The notes below the pieces were generated by a model. That model was not told where the DNA came from. It saw only the letters and a program-made list of their open reading frames with translations, and made no database searches. Of a stretch of 64,000 bases of DNA, positions 1 through 8,737 are shown piece by piece. The stretch comes from Szabonella alba (GTDB taxonomy: Bacteria; Pseudomonadota; Alphaproteobacteria; Rhodobacterales; Rhodobacteraceae), in NCBI RefSeq assembly GCF_016765775.1, contig NZ_JAESVN010000002.1:496001-560000 (forward strand), written 5' to 3'. Each line of letters starts with the position of its first letter. Within the stretch, counting starts at the first letter, position 1. The translations under genes and the position numbers were made by a program.

Positions 1-1312
1 GATGGAGGGGGCAGGCAGTCACTGGGGTGCGGAATACCGCCTGATCTGCGCCGATGGCCGCGTCATGGAAGTTGTGGACCGCGCGCTGTTGCTGCGCGAT
101 GAGGCGGGCCAGCCGATCCGGATGGTCGGCAGCACCACAGATGTGACGCGCCTGCGCGATCTGGAACGCAAGCTGCGCCAGTCGCAGAAGATGGAAGCCA
201 TCGGCCAGCTGACCGGTGGCATCGCCCATGATTTCAACAATCTGCTGACGATCATTCTGGGCAATGCGGAAATCCTGTCCGAGATGACCGCGCATGACGC
301 CAAGATGCAGCGGCTTGCGGAAACCACGATGCTGGCCGCCGAACGCGGCGCAAACCTGACCAATCGTCTGCTGGCCTTTGCGCGCAAGCAGCCATTGGCG
401 CCCAGACAGTTGGAGCCGGGCAAGCTGCTGAATTCTCTGCAGGGGCTGATCCAGCGCACGATCAATGAGGATATCGAGATCGAATTCATCGCAGATCCGA
501 TGGCACAGGATATCGAGGTCGATCCGGGCCAGTTCGAGAATGCGGTTCTCAATCTGGTCATCAATGCCCGCGACGCGATGCCTGCGGGCGGCAAACTGGG
601 CATAGAGATCCGCAATCTTGTGCTGGATGATCAGGATGAACAGCATCTTGAAGGCAAAAATGTCGGAAACTTCGTAATGATCGAAGTCCGTGATAACGGA
701 CATGGAATGCCGCCCGAGGTTGTTGAGCGCGCATTCGAACCTTTCTTTACAACAAAAGCACCCGGAAAGGGCTCGGGGATGGGACTTGCCATGGTATGGG
801 GCTTTGTCAAACAATCCAATGGTCATGCCCGGATCCGGTCAATACCGGGGCAGGGCACAAAGGTCCGGCTGTATTTCCCGACTGCCACGGATTCGCAGGT
901 CGTCGAAACCCTGCGAGAGCCGGTTCCCAGCCAGTATCACAATGCCTCAGGTCGGATCCTTGTGGTGGAAGATGACGAAATCGTCCGGGAACATGTGGTG
1001 ATGCAATTGCAAAGTCTGGGCTATGAGGTCGAGGCCGCACCGTCCGCCATTGGCGCCATTGCCCTGCTGGACGGGGCCGGCAAATTCGACCTGCTGTTCA
1101 CCGATATCATCATGCCCGGCGGAATGAACGGGCGGCAGCTTGCCGATCAGGCCCTGCTGAGGGATCCGTCGCTGCGGGTTCTGTTCACCTCGGGATATTC
1201 CGAGGATGTGATTGTCCATCAGGGACGTCTTGACCCGGATGTGGAGCTGCTGAGCAAACCCTATCGCCGCATTGAACTTGCTGCAAAGGTTGCGCGCATT
1301 CTGTCCGAGTAG
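1..1312 (+). CDS. Hybrid sensor histidine kinase/receiver protein (5' end outside window)
   Basis: This is the C-terminal 436 residues of a hybrid two-component kinase. The visible part begins in the end of a PAS/PAC domain (EYRLICADGRV, then GSTTDVT). A HisKA domain follows, with the phospho-accepting His in GGIAHDFNN at visible residue 76, then an HATPase domain (N box NLVINARDAM, G boxes DNGHGMP and GKGSGMGL). A C-terminal receiver domain carries its acceptor Asp in LLFTDIIMPGG at visible residue 368. An ATG lies at position 2, but the PAS domain is incomplete there, so the gene surely starts upstream. Its kinase and receiver parts closely resemble those of the next gene, which suggests tandem duplication. 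No DNA-binding output domain is present, so the phosphate probably goes to a histidine phosphotransferase or a partner encoded elsewhere. The signal is unknown. Confidence 0.9.
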   Translation, partial: MEGAGSHWGAEYRLICADGRVMEVVDRALLLRDEAGQPIRMVGSTTDVTRLRDLERKLRQSQKMEAIGQLTGGIAHDFNNLLTIILGNAEILSEMTAHDAKMQRLAETTMLAAERGANLTNRLLAFARKQPLAPRQLEPGKLLNSLQGLIQRTINEDIEIEFIADPMAQDIEVDPGQFENAVLNLVINARDAMPAGGKLGIEIRNLVLDDQDEQHLEGKNVGNFVMIEVRDNGHGMPPEVVERAFEPFFTTKAPGKGSGMGLAMVWGFVKQSNGHARIRSIPGQGTKVRLYFPTATDSQVVETLREPVPSQYHNASGRILVVEDDEIVREHVVMQLQSLGYEVEAAPSAIGAIALLDGAGKFDLLFTDIIMPGGMNGRQLADQALLRDPSLRVLFTSGYSEDVIVHQGRLDPDVELLSKPYRRIELAAKVARILSE

Positions 1313-1579
1313 ATAATTCCGTCATTGATGCCGTTCAGGCGGCATTGATCCGCAGACTGCGCCTGCCTTTTCTGTTCGCGCAACAGTTCAGGCGCAAGGG
1401 TGCTGAATTTATTGCTTTGAGCCAAGACCTTGCGGGTGTATCGATTGCCCGAACCCCTGAATCCGGTTCTGTCTTTTCCCTGAAAGGCGCGATCCGGGAC
1501 TTTTGACAGGGGCTTCTGATCGCATGGTATCCATTCGGTCGGGAACGACCTGCCTGCATGGTTTAATGTCCTGGAGACA

Positions 1580-4500
1580 ATGATGAACGGCTTACTGGAA
1601 TTGCCCAGCTCTGCCTGTGATGCATATGAGTTGCTTTCCGTGCCGGTCTGGATTTTCTCAGTAGAGACACTTGAAATCATCGCCTCCAATTCTGCCGCAC
1701 GGGACTGGCTGGGCCATAGCGCCGATGCGTTCCATTCAATGGCGATAGATGAGATCTGCCCATTGCAGGACCGGGCGCAAATCCGTGACCGCATTCGCGA
1801 CTTTCAGCATCTGGCCGGGGAGGGGGGGCTCTGGACGGTGGTTTCGCGGACCGGGGACAGGTATACCGTCCGGTCCGACTGGCGCAGGTTGCGCGTCGGG
1901 GGGCAGGATGCGATCCTTGCCAGCATTCACGATATCACGCCGACCGGCACGGCGGACAGTTCGAAGCCCGCAACAACGCAGGCCGCGCCACAGCGCCTGT
2001 ACGCCACCCTGCCCGGTCGTCATCTTGCCGAGGTGATCGCGGCACTGCCCGGCATGACGGCGGTGCTGTCGCTGCCGGGTTACAGGATCGTCGCCGTCAC
2101 CGACGACTATGCGCGCACCATGCTGCGCCAGCGCGATGATCTGATCGGGCTGCCGCTGTTCGATCTGCTGACCGAGGATCCGGCCCATCCCGAATTGCGC
2201 AACCTGTCCTCGTTGCGCGCCTCGCTGCAGCGTGTGCGTGATCTGAATGTGCCCGATGTCCTGAACATTCCAGACTTCCCTCTGCCGCTGCCGGATGGAA
2301 GCCTGAACGGGCGGTCCTGTCTGATCGTGAACAAACCGGTTTTCGATGCGGAGGGGCAGCTTGGTTTCATCCTGCACCGGGTCGAGGATGTGACCGAACT
2401 GCCGGACTGGCCGGAAAACGCTGTCCCGATGGAGAACACCCTGCCGTTGATGCGGGTCCGCACGGCCTTGCTGGCGCTTCAGGAACGCGACAAGCGCCTG
2501 AAGGCGGCCGAGCGTCTGCTGGATGTCGGATCATGGGAGATGGATCTGCACAAACGAACCGTGCGCTGGTCGGCCCGTGTTTTCGACCTGACCGGAATTC
2601 CCGTCGAGATGGGAGAATCCGATCTCGAACAATATATGGAGATCGTGCATCCGAATGACCGCAAGGCGACGGCCGCCGCGTTTGAGGCCTTTATCGAAGG
2701 CGACGCGCCCGAGGTCGAATTCCTGCACCGTTTGATCCGGCCCGATGGGGAAAGCGTGCATATCCGTGCCGTGGGCGCCCGGCACCGGATCGGCGGGCAT
2801 GACATGCTTGTCGGCTTCGTGCAGGACATTTCCGGCTATCGGCAGGCCGAAGAACACCTGCGTCAGGTTCTGCGCATCCAGAAGGTCGCGGGCTATATCG
2901 CCAAGGTCGGCGGCTGGCGCGTGGATCTGCTCCGCCAGAGCCTCAGCTGGAGTGCCGAGACCGCAAAGATTTTCGAGCTGCCGGAAAACCCGCCACCGCG
3001 ATTTGAGGAACTGGTGCGCCATTGCATCACAGCCGACCGGGAACGCTTCGGCATCGCGTTTGAAGGCTGCGTCCGCACAGGCCAGCCTTTTGACGAGACG
3101 CTGCAGATCATCACCGGACGGGGGCGGTCTGTCTGGATCCGCGCAATCGGGGCGCCGGTCTATGATCTTGACGATCAGGTGATCGCCATCGAGGGGGCGT
3201 TTCAGGATATCACCGACATGGTCGAGGCCCGCGTCGCGGCGGATGAGATCGCGCGACGCTTGCGGGCAACGCTGGAGAACATCAGCGATGCATTCCTGCT
3301 GCTCGACACCGACTGGCGGTGTACCTTCCTCAACAGCCAGGGTGAATTCCTGTTGCGGCGCAGACGGGAGGATCTGATCGGCAGGAATGTCTGGGATGAA
3401 TTCCCCGATGCCGTCGGAAGCCGCTTCCAGACCGAATATCAACGCGCCGTTGCCACCAATGAGGCGGTGCGGTTTCAGGAATTCTTCGCACCACTTGACT
3501 GCTGGTTTGAGGTCAGCGCCTATCCGACGCCGGAAGGGGTTGCCATCTATTTCCGGGATGTGACGCGCCAGCGCCAGCGCGATGACCATCTGCGGTTTCT
3601 GGAGGCGGCTGTCGAACGCCAGAACGATATGGTGGTCATCACCGAGGCGGAAGATGTTCTGGGGCCTGACGGGCCCAGGATCGTCTATGTCAACGAGGCC
3701 TTCACCCGGCATATGGGATATGCCCGGCACGAGGTGATCGGCAAGACGCCGCGCATCCTGCAGGGCAGCAAGACGCAGCGCCATGAACTCGACCGCATCG
3801 CGGTGGCCATGCGGAAATGGCGGTCGGTCCGCGCCGAACTCATCAATTACACCAGATCGGGCAAGGAGGTCTGGGTCGAACTGGATATCGCCCCGGTTGC
3901 CGATAAGACCGGCCGCTACACGCACTGGATTGCGGTCGAACGCAATATCACCGAACGAAAGCTGGCCGAGCAGGCCATGAAGACGACCGACGAACGCTTC
4001 CGTCTGATCGCAACGGCCACGGGCACCGCCATCTGGGACTGGGATGTGCCGCAGAACCGGCTGTGGTGGAGCGATGGGATGACGCGGATTTTCGGGCATG
4101 ACACAGATCCTGCGGCCACGATTCCGACGATCTGGAAGGCGAATGTCCATCCCGATGATATGGAGCGCGTTGACAGGGCCCTTGCCGACCTTCTGTCCGG
4201 TGCGGTGTCCAGCCTGCGGGAGCAATATGGTTTCAGGCGGGCCGACGGTATCTGGACCGTGGTCGAGGACCGTGCCTTTGCAATCCGGGATGATGAGGAT
4301 CGCGTTGTCCGCGTCATCGGCAGCCTGACCGATATTTCGGATCGCCTGCACCTGGAAGAGCGGCTGCGGCAGGCGCAGAAGATGGAGGCCGTGGGCCAGC
4401 TGACCGGCGGTGTGGCGCATGATTTCAACAATCTGCTGACCGTCATTCTGGGCAGCGCCGAAATTATCGCCGAACGTCTTGATGGACTTCCCGAGCTTCG

Positions 4501-5515
4501 CAAACTGGCCGTCATGACCATGGAGGCGGCCGAAAAAGGCGCGGAACTGACCAGCCGCCTGCTGGCCTTTTCGCGCAAGCAGCCACTGGAACCGAAGGTT
4601 GTGGATATCGGGCATGTCGTCGAACGGCTGGAAGACCTGCTGGCCCGGACCCTTCCCGAAAGCATCGACCTTGAGATCGTCTGCGCCGAAGATATCCACA
4701 CGGTCGAGATCGACCCGGGGCAATTCGAATCCGCATTGCTCAATCTCGTCATCAATGCCCGCGATGCCATGGCCGACGGCGGAAACCTGACCATCGAGGT
4801 TATCAACGCCACGCTGGATGAGGGATATACGGCGGCAGAACCCGAACTGGTGGCCGGTGATTACGTTCTGGTCGCCGTCACCGATACCGGGCAGGGGATC
4901 CCCGCCGAACTGCTGGACCGGGTTTATGAACCTTTCTTCACAACCAAGGAAGTCGGCAAGGGCTCGGGGCTGGGGCTGAGCATGGTTTTCGGCTTCGTGA
5001 AGCAGTCGAACGGCCATATCCGCATCTATTCCGAACAGGGGGACGGCACGACGGTCAAACTGTATTTCCCGCATCTGGCGACCTTTGCAAAGGAAAGCGT
5101 GGCGATCCCGCCGTCCCCAAAATTCATCGGCGGAACCGAGACCATCCTTGTGGTCGAGGATGACGACCTGGTCTGTGACCATGTGATGGGGCTGCTGAAA
5201 TCGCTGGGCTATGCTGCGATCAAGGCCTCGAATGGGCATGAGGCGCTTCAGGTTCTGGCAAAGACGGCGTCGATTGACCTGCTTTTTACCGATGTGGTCA
5301 TGCCGGGCGGCATGGGCGGGCGCGAATTGTCCGAGGCGGCGCGCAAGATGCGGCCGGGGCTGAGGGTGCTGTTCACCTCGGGCTATACCGAGAATTCCAT
5401 CGTCCATAACGGACGGCTGGATGCCGGGGTGGAACTGATCAGCAAACCTTATGGCCGCGAACAGCTTGCGATGAAACTGCGCAAGGTTTTCGCGACCCCG
5501 CCGGAAAATCTCTGA
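1580..5515 (+). CDS. Multi-PAS hybrid sensor histidine kinase/receiver protein
   Basis: This 1311-residue protein has a long N-terminal array of about six or seven PAS/PAC modules (roughly residues 15-925). Next come HisKA (LTGGVAHDFNN, phospho-His about residue 947), HATPase (NLVINARDAM, DTGQGIP, GKGSGLGL) and a receiver domain (LLFTDVVMPGG, acceptor Asp about residue 1238). I see no transmembrane segment, so it is probably a soluble cytoplasmic sensor. The PAS module around residues 690-800 has GKTPRILQG where photoactive LOV domains have a flavin-binding Cys (NCRFLQ), so blue-light sensing by that module is unlikely. The gene starts 267 bp after the related upstream kinase. The first of two adjacent ATG codons was taken. 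The ligand and the downstream partner cannot be read from the sequence. Confidence 0.93.
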   Translation: MMNGLLELPSSACDAYELLSVPVWIFSVETLEIIASNSAARDWLGHSADAFHSMAIDEICPLQDRAQIRDRIRDFQHLAGEGGLWTVVSRTGDRYTVRSDWRRLRVGGQDAILASIHDITPTGTADSSKPATTQAAPQRLYATLPGRHLAEVIAALPGMTAVLSLPGYRIVAVTDDYARTMLRQRDDLIGLPLFDLLTEDPAHPELRNLSSLRASLQRVRDLNVPDVLNIPDFPLPLPDGSLNGRSCLIVNKPVFDAEGQLGFILHRVEDVTELPDWPENAVPMENTLPLMRVRTALLALQERDKRLKAAERLLDVGSWEMDLHKRTVRWSARVFDLTGIPVEMGESDLEQYMEIVHPNDRKATAAAFEAFIEGDAPEVEFLHRLIRPDGESVHIRAVGARHRIGGHDMLVGFVQDISGYRQAEEHLRQVLRIQKVAGYIAKVGGWRVDLLRQSLSWSAETAKIFELPENPPPRFEELVRHCITADRERFGIAFEGCVRTGQPFDETLQIITGRGRSVWIRAIGAPVYDLDDQVIAIEGAFQDITDMVEARVAADEIARRLRATLENISDAFLLLDTDWRCTFLNSQGEFLLRRRREDLIGRNVWDEFPDAVGSRFQTEYQRAVATNEAVRFQEFFAPLDCWFEVSAYPTPEGVAIYFRDVTRQRQRDDHLRFLEAAVERQNDMVVITEAEDVLGPDGPRIVYVNEAFTRHMGYARHEVIGKTPRILQGSKTQRHELDRIAVAMRKWRSVRAELINYTRSGKEVWVELDIAPVADKTGRYTHWIAVERNITERKLAEQAMKTTDERFRLIATATGTAIWDWDVPQNRLWWSDGMTRIFGHDTDPAATIPTIWKANVHPDDMERVDRALADLLSGAVSSLREQYGFRRADGIWTVVEDRAFAIRDDEDRVVRVIGSLTDISDRLHLEERLRQAQKMEAVGQLTGGVAHDFNNLLTVILGSAEIIAERLDGLPELRKLAVMTMEAAEKGAELTSRLLAFSRKQPLEPKVVDIGHVVERLEDLLARTLPESIDLEIVCAEDIHTVEIDPGQFESALLNLVINARDAMADGGNLTIEVINATLDEGYTAAEPELVAGDYVLVAVTDTGQGIPAELLDRVYEPFFTTKEVGKGSGLGLSMVFGFVKQSNGHIRIYSEQGDGTTVKLYFPHLATFAKESVAIPPSPKFIGGTETILVVEDDDLVCDHVMGLLKSLGYAAIKASNGHEALQVLAKTASIDLLFTDVVMPGGMGGRELSEAARKMRPGLRVLFTSGYTENSIVHNGRLDAGVELISKPYGREQLAMKLRKVFATPPENL

Positions 5516-5552
5516 TCCCCCACGCCTCCCTGCGTCATCGCCGGGAAGCGGC

Positions 5553-5583
5553 GGGGCCTGACGCCGCCAATGGCGCAGGCCCC
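5553..5583 (+). terminator. Stem-loop after the hybrid kinase gene
   Basis: GGGGCCTG and CAGGCCCC form an 8-bp perfect stem, with extra pairing (GCC/GGC) inside the loop, 38 bases after the kinase stop codon. No T tract follows, so it is at best a weak or factor-assisted terminator separating the kinase from the bufferin operon. Confidence 0.4.
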
Positions 5584-5621
5584 GGGCATTCTGCAACGCG
5601 GGATCACGAAGACGCGAGTGG

Positions 5622-5650
5622 TGTAACGCCAACGGGGCCTGTCGCGAAAT
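5622..5650 (+). promoter_or_regulatory. Candidate ECF sigma promoter of the bufferin operon
   Basis: A TGTAACG element (5622-5628) is followed after 16 bases by CGAAAT (5645-5650). This has the AAC-type -35 and CG-type -10 form of many ECF promoters. It lies about 50 bases upstream of bufA1, in an operon that encodes its own ECF sigma factor. Caulobacter SigF uses a GTAAC-like -35 element, as I recall it. The assignment to the sigma factor at 8105-8737 is inference. Confidence 0.55.
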
Positions 5651-5656
5651 GATCGG

Positions 5657-5678
5657 GGAAAGGCAGATCAGCCTTTCC
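5657..5678 (+). promoter_or_regulatory. Hairpin at the predicted 5' end of the bufA1 transcript
   Basis: GGAAAGGC and GCCTTTCC pair perfectly (8 bp) around the loop AGATCA. If the promoter at 5622-5650 is correct, transcription starts at about 5657, so the mRNA would begin with this stem-loop. It sits 20 bases before the bufA1 start codon. A 5'-terminal hairpin usually protects an mRNA from 5'-dependent decay, which would suit a small, highly expressed peptide gene. That role is inferred. Confidence 0.5.
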
Positions 5679-5698
5679 GTGATGACAGGGAGTTTCAC

Positions 5699-6007
5699 AT
5701 GACCGCGACCAAGACCAGCTTTGCCCTCGGTGCCACTTTGGCCTGCGCCCTTGGCGCAATGGCCGCAACGCCCGTGATGGCACAGGATATGGAAAAATGT
5801 TTCGGCGTTTCGCTGGCCGGACAGAATGACTGCGCCGCAGGGCCGGGCACGACCTGTGCCGGTTCCTCGACCGTCGATTATCAGGGCAATGCCTGGACGC
5901 TGGTTCCGGCGGGCAGCTGTGTGACGACGGAACTTCCAGCGGCTGCCGATGGCATGGCCCGCATGGGCTCGCTTGAAGCGCTTGAGCGCGACGTTCCGGC
6001 AAGCTGA
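5699..6007 (+). CDS. bufA1: Bufferin precursor peptide BufA1 (DUF2282 family)
   Basis: This 102-residue precursor has a Sec-type signal peptide (hydrophobic residues about 8-23, probable cleavage after MA at residue 28). Four cysteines then follow at residues 34, 45, 53 and 74, within the family pattern [27 protein letters not shown] and PAGSC. DUF2282 proteins of this type are the substrates of DUF692 (MNIO) enzymes. In Caulobacter and relatives they are bufferins, modified at the central cysteines and secreted to the periplasm to sequester copper; related operons are gold-induced. The tail after Cys74 (about 28 residues, with GSLEAL) matches the end seen in other members. It is the first gene of an operon with bufB, bufC, doxX and an ECF sigma factor. 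Family membership is clear; copper binding in this organism is inferred. Confidence 0.9.
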   Translation: MTATKTSFALGATLACALGAMAATPVMAQDMEKCFGVSLAGQNDCAAGPGTTCAGSSTVDYQGNAWTLVPAGSCVTTELPAAADGMARMGSLEALERDVPAS

Positions 6008-6067
6008 TCGCCAGTTGACCAGACGGGCGCGCGGGCCGGACCCGCGCGCCCCCTTCATGCAAAGGGG

Positions 6068-6919
6068 ATGACCATGCTGCCAGCCGCGCCGGGCGTCGGG
6101 TTCAAGCCGGACCATTTTGCCGCCATCCGCAAGGATGCCGCGGGCATCGGGTTTTTTGAGGTCCATGCCGAGAATTACATGGGCGCGGGCGGCCTGCCCC
6201 ATGCCCAGCTTTCGGCGCTCCGGGCCGATCATCCGCTGTCGATCCATGGCGTCGGCCTGTCGATCGGCGGGTCGGCAGGGCTGGATGCCGCGCATCTGAC
6301 GCGGCTGCGGCAGCTTTGCGACCGTTATGAACCCGACAGTTTTTCCGAACATCTGGCATGGTCCAGCCATGGGGCGGAGTATCTGAACGACCTGTTGCCG
6401 CTGCCCTATACCGAGGAAACGCTTGCGCTGATCTGCGACCATGTCGATCAGGTGCAGGCGGCGCTGGGGCGGCGGATGCTGCTGGAAAATCCGGCGACCT
6501 ATCTGCAATTTGCCAATTCGTCGATCCCCGAGACCGAATTCCTGACCCGGATCGCACGGCGCACGGGCTGTGGCCTGCTGCTGGATGTGAACAATGTCTT
6601 TGTGTCCTGCACCAATCACCGCAGCGACCCGCGCGCATGGCTGGCGGCGCTGCCGCTGGATCTGGTCGGGGAAATCCATCTGGGTGGACATGATGCCGAG
6701 GATCTGCCCTCGGGCCCCTTGCTGATCGACAGCCATGGCGCGGCTGTGGCCGATCCGGTCTGGACGCTTTATGCCGAGGTTGTGGACAGGGCCGGGCCGC
6801 TGCCGACGCTGGTGGAATGGGACAATGATCTGCCCGACTGGCCGGTTCTGGCGGCCGAGGCGGCGCGGGCGGGGGCCATTCTGGCGCAGGAAAGGCGGCA
6901 TCATGCCCGCGCATCCTGA
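6068..6919 (+). CDS. bufB: MNIO-family bufferin-modifying enzyme BufB (DUF692)
   Basis: This 283-residue TIM-barrel enzyme belongs to the multinuclear non-heme iron oxidative (MNIO, DUF692) family. Conserved family segments are visible in order: [69 protein letters not shown] and [10 protein letters not shown]. The His, Glu and Asp residues in these segments supply the iron ligands. In characterised systems the enzyme converts core cysteines of the precursor peptide into modified heterocycles. The gene lies 60 bases after bufA1, whose Cys45 and Cys53 are the likely targets. It overlaps bufC by 17 bases, so the two are probably translationally coupled. Length and motifs are typical, and nothing suggests damage. 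Confidence 0.93.
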   Translation: MTMLPAAPGVGFKPDHFAAIRKDAAGIGFFEVHAENYMGAGGLPHAQLSALRADHPLSIHGVGLSIGGSAGLDAAHLTRLRQLCDRYEPDSFSEHLAWSSHGAEYLNDLLPLPYTEETLALICDHVDQVQAALGRRMLLENPATYLQFANSSIPETEFLTRIARRTGCGLLLDVNNVFVSCTNHRSDPRAWLAALPLDLVGEIHLGGHDAEDLPSGPLLIDSHGAAVADPVWTLYAEVVDRAGPLPTLVEWDNDLPDWPVLAAEAARAGAILAQERRHHARAS

Positions 6920-7655
6920 TTTCATCGCGCGCTTTGAGGCGGGCCTGCGGGGCGGGGATCTGCCACCGGGCCTGACCGCGCGTGACCCGGCTGAGGTGGA
7001 ACGCCGCTTTGCCGTCTATCGCAACAATCAGGCCGTGGGTCTGTCGCAGGCGCTGGCCTTGCGCTTTCCGGTGATCCGGCGGTTGGTGGGGGAAGATTTC
7101 TTTGCCGCCCTTGCCCGCGCCTATGCGGGTGTCGAGCGCCCCGTCTCGCCGGTGCTGGCTGAATGGGGTGCGGGATTTTCGGAGTTTCTGGACCGCTTTC
7201 CCCCCTTGGCGGCCTATCCCTATATGGGCGATGTCGCGCGTATCGAATATGCGCGGGGCCGCGCATTTCATGCCGCCGATGCCGCTCCCGTTGATCCGGC
7301 GGTCTTTGCGATGGCCGATCCGGGGCGCCTGCGGCTGGGTCTGCACCCGTCGGTCACGCTGCTGTCGCTGGCTCATCCGGCGGTGTCGATCTGGCAGCGC
7401 AATCAGCCCGGGGCCGGGGCAAAGGGTGCCTTGCCCGCCGGACCGGAAACCGCACTGATCCTGCGTGATACGACCTTTGATGTGCCGGTGCGCGCGCTGG
7501 ATGTCGGGGAGGCTGCGCTGATCGGCGCGCTGCTGGAGGGCGCAACACTGGCCGGGGCGGCCGAACAGGCACAGGCCGCCCTGTCGGACCACAATCCCCA
7601 ACCGCTGCTTGTCGCGCTGCTGCGCGCGGGCGCCATCACCCATGCCGAGGAATAA
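6903..7655 (+). CDS. bufC: Bufferin partner protein BufC (DUF2063)
   Basis: This 250-residue protein has the N-terminal DUF2063 domain ([34 protein letters not shown]), often labelled putative DNA-binding. In MNIO operons it acts as a peptide-recognition partner that presents the precursor to the DUF692 enzyme. The start is the ATG at 6903, inside the end of bufB. The frame is open further upstream, but that stretch reads as out-of-frame bufB. The pairing of DUF692 and DUF2063 genes with a DUF2282 precursor is diagnostic of bufferin operons. The C-terminal part ([14 protein letters not shown]) resembles a small winged-helix-like end seen in the family. The exact biochemical role in this organism is inferred. 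Confidence 0.88.
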   Translation: MPAHPDFIARFEAGLRGGDLPPGLTARDPAEVERRFAVYRNNQAVGLSQALALRFPVIRRLVGEDFFAALARAYAGVERPVSPVLAEWGAGFSEFLDRFPPLAAYPYMGDVARIEYARGRAFHAADAAPVDPAVFAMADPGRLRLGLHPSVTLLSLAHPAVSIWQRNQPGAGAKGALPAGPETALILRDTTFDVPVRALDVGEAALIGALLEGATLAGAAEQAQAALSDHNPQPLLVALLRAGAITHAEE

Positions 7656-7658
7656 CTG

Positions 7659-8096
7659 ATGATGGTTCTGACCGCCCTTCACCACCGGATCGGGATGATC
7701 CCTAATGCACCGGTCGCCTTTCTGCTGCGGCTGTTTCCGGCCGTGGTGTTCTGGAACTCGGGTCGCACCAAGGTCGAGGGCTTCTCGATCAAGGAGTCCA
7801 CCTGGTTCCTGTTCGAGCATGAATATGCCCTGCCGCTGATCCCGACCGAACTGGCCGCCGTGATGGCGACCCTTGCCGAACATCTGTTGCCGGTGCTGCT
7901 GGTCCTTGGGCTGTTCACGCGGCTTTCGGCGCTGGGTCTGTTGGCGATGACGCTTGTGATCCAGATTTTCGTCTATCCCGGGGCATGGGTGACGCATGGT
8001 CTTTGGGCCGCGTCGCTGCTGGCCGTCGCGGCGCGCGGGCCGGGGCGCTGGTCGCTGGACCATGTGACCGGGCTGGACCGTGGGCTGCGTGCCTGA
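7659..8096 (+). CDS. DoxX-family integral membrane protein of the bufferin operon
   Basis: This 145-residue protein has about four hydrophobic segments and the DoxX/DoxD-type signature [19 protein letters not shown], then [33 protein letters not shown]. DoxX genes commonly close bufferin (gig-type) operons. Their role is unproven and may be linked to membrane redox chemistry. The gene begins 3 bases after bufC, and the ECF sigma gene follows 8 bases after its end. Two ATG codons sit in tandem at 7659 and 7662. Membership in the DoxX family is clear from the sequence; the function is not. Confidence 0.85.
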   Translation: MMVLTALHHRIGMIPNAPVAFLLRLFPAVVFWNSGRTKVEGFSIKESTWFLFEHEYALPLIPTELAAVMATLAEHLLPVLLVLGLFTRLSALGLLAMTLVIQIFVYPGAWVTHGLWAASLLAVAARGPGRWSLDHVTGLDRGLRA

Positions 8097-8104
8097 AGGG
8101 CAGG

Positions 8105-8737
8105 ATGATCGTGACCGCTGCATTGCGAAACACCGACTGTCTTGCGCGCACGGCGCCTGTTAGATTGTATCGGGTTGCGGTGCAGGGGTACGATTTGGAG
8201 CATACTGAGACATGGGAATCGCTGCTGGCCCGCGCCAATGGCGGGGATGCGGCGGCCTTTTCCCGGTTCCTGACCTTGGTAAGCCCGACATTGCGCGCCG
8301 TGATCCGCCGCCGGGGCATGGCCCTGCCACCCGACCAGCATGAGGATATTCTGCAAGAGGTTCTGCTGGCCATCCATCTGAAGCGGCTGACATGGCGCGC
8401 GGACATGCCGGTGAGGCCATGGTTGTATGCGCTGGCGCGTTACAAGGTGGTTGATGCTTTCCGGCGTCGGGGGGCAGTGCTGCATCTGCCGATCGAGGCC
8501 TTTGTGGACATCTTGCCCCAACCCGAAGGCGAGGCGCCGCTGTCGGCGCGGGATGCCGAAACCATGCTGGGCATGATCGACGGGCGGTCCGCCGCGCTGG
8601 TGCGTGCGGTCGCGCTTGAAGGCAAGTCCGCCGAGGATGCGGGTGAGGCCGTCGGCCTGTCGGCCGGCACGGCGCGGGTGGCGCTGCACCGCGCGATGCG
8701 GCGTCTGTCGCAGATCGCCGAAAGGATGATGAAATGA
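8105..8737 (+). CDS. sigF: ECF sigma factor, SigF-like
   Basis: This RNA polymerase sigma factor of the extracytoplasmic-function class is 210 residues from the ATG at 8105. Region 2 is visible as WESLLARANGGDAAAFSRFL, then DQHEDILQEVLLAIHLKR and PVRPWLYALARYKVVDAFRR. Region 4 carries SAEDAGEAVGLSAGTARVALHRAM. The open frame extends upstream into doxX, but a purine-rich site precedes 8105. The conserved part begins near residue 30, so a later start (GTG or TTG near 8170-8195) is possible. It overlaps the next gene, an NrsF-type anti-sigma factor, by the ATGA arrangement. In Caulobacter, SigF with NrsF controls bufferin-type operons in response to metal or oxidative stress. Autoregulation from 5622-5650 is inferred. 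Confidence 0.88.
   Translation: MIVTAALRNTDCLARTAPVRLYRVAVQGYDLEHTETWESLLARANGGDAAAFSRFLTLVSPTLRAVIRRRGMALPPDQHEDILQEVLLAIHLKRLTWRADMPVRPWLYALARYKVVDAFRRRGAVLHLPIEAFVDILPQPEGEAPLSARDAETMLGMIDGRSAALVRAVALEGKSAEDAGEAVGLSAGTARVALHRAMRRLSQIAERMMK

Noticed and set aside
3640-3970. Possible LOV (blue-light) domain in the multi-PAS kinase
   Set aside because: The segment reads GKTPRILQG and lacks the flavin-binding Cys of LOV domains (NCRFLQ), so it is an ordinary PAS/PAC module.
2531-6925. A 1464-codon open frame on the minus strand
   Set aside because: It runs antisense through the PAS kinase and the bufferin genes, whose plus-strand products have clear domains. High GC keeps antisense frames open, and the predicted protein is Arg/Gln/His-rich with no recognisable domain.
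6102-8123. A 673-codon minus-strand frame opposite bufB, bufC and doxX
   Set aside because: The plus-strand genes are well supported by family motifs, and this frame has the composition of an antisense shadow.
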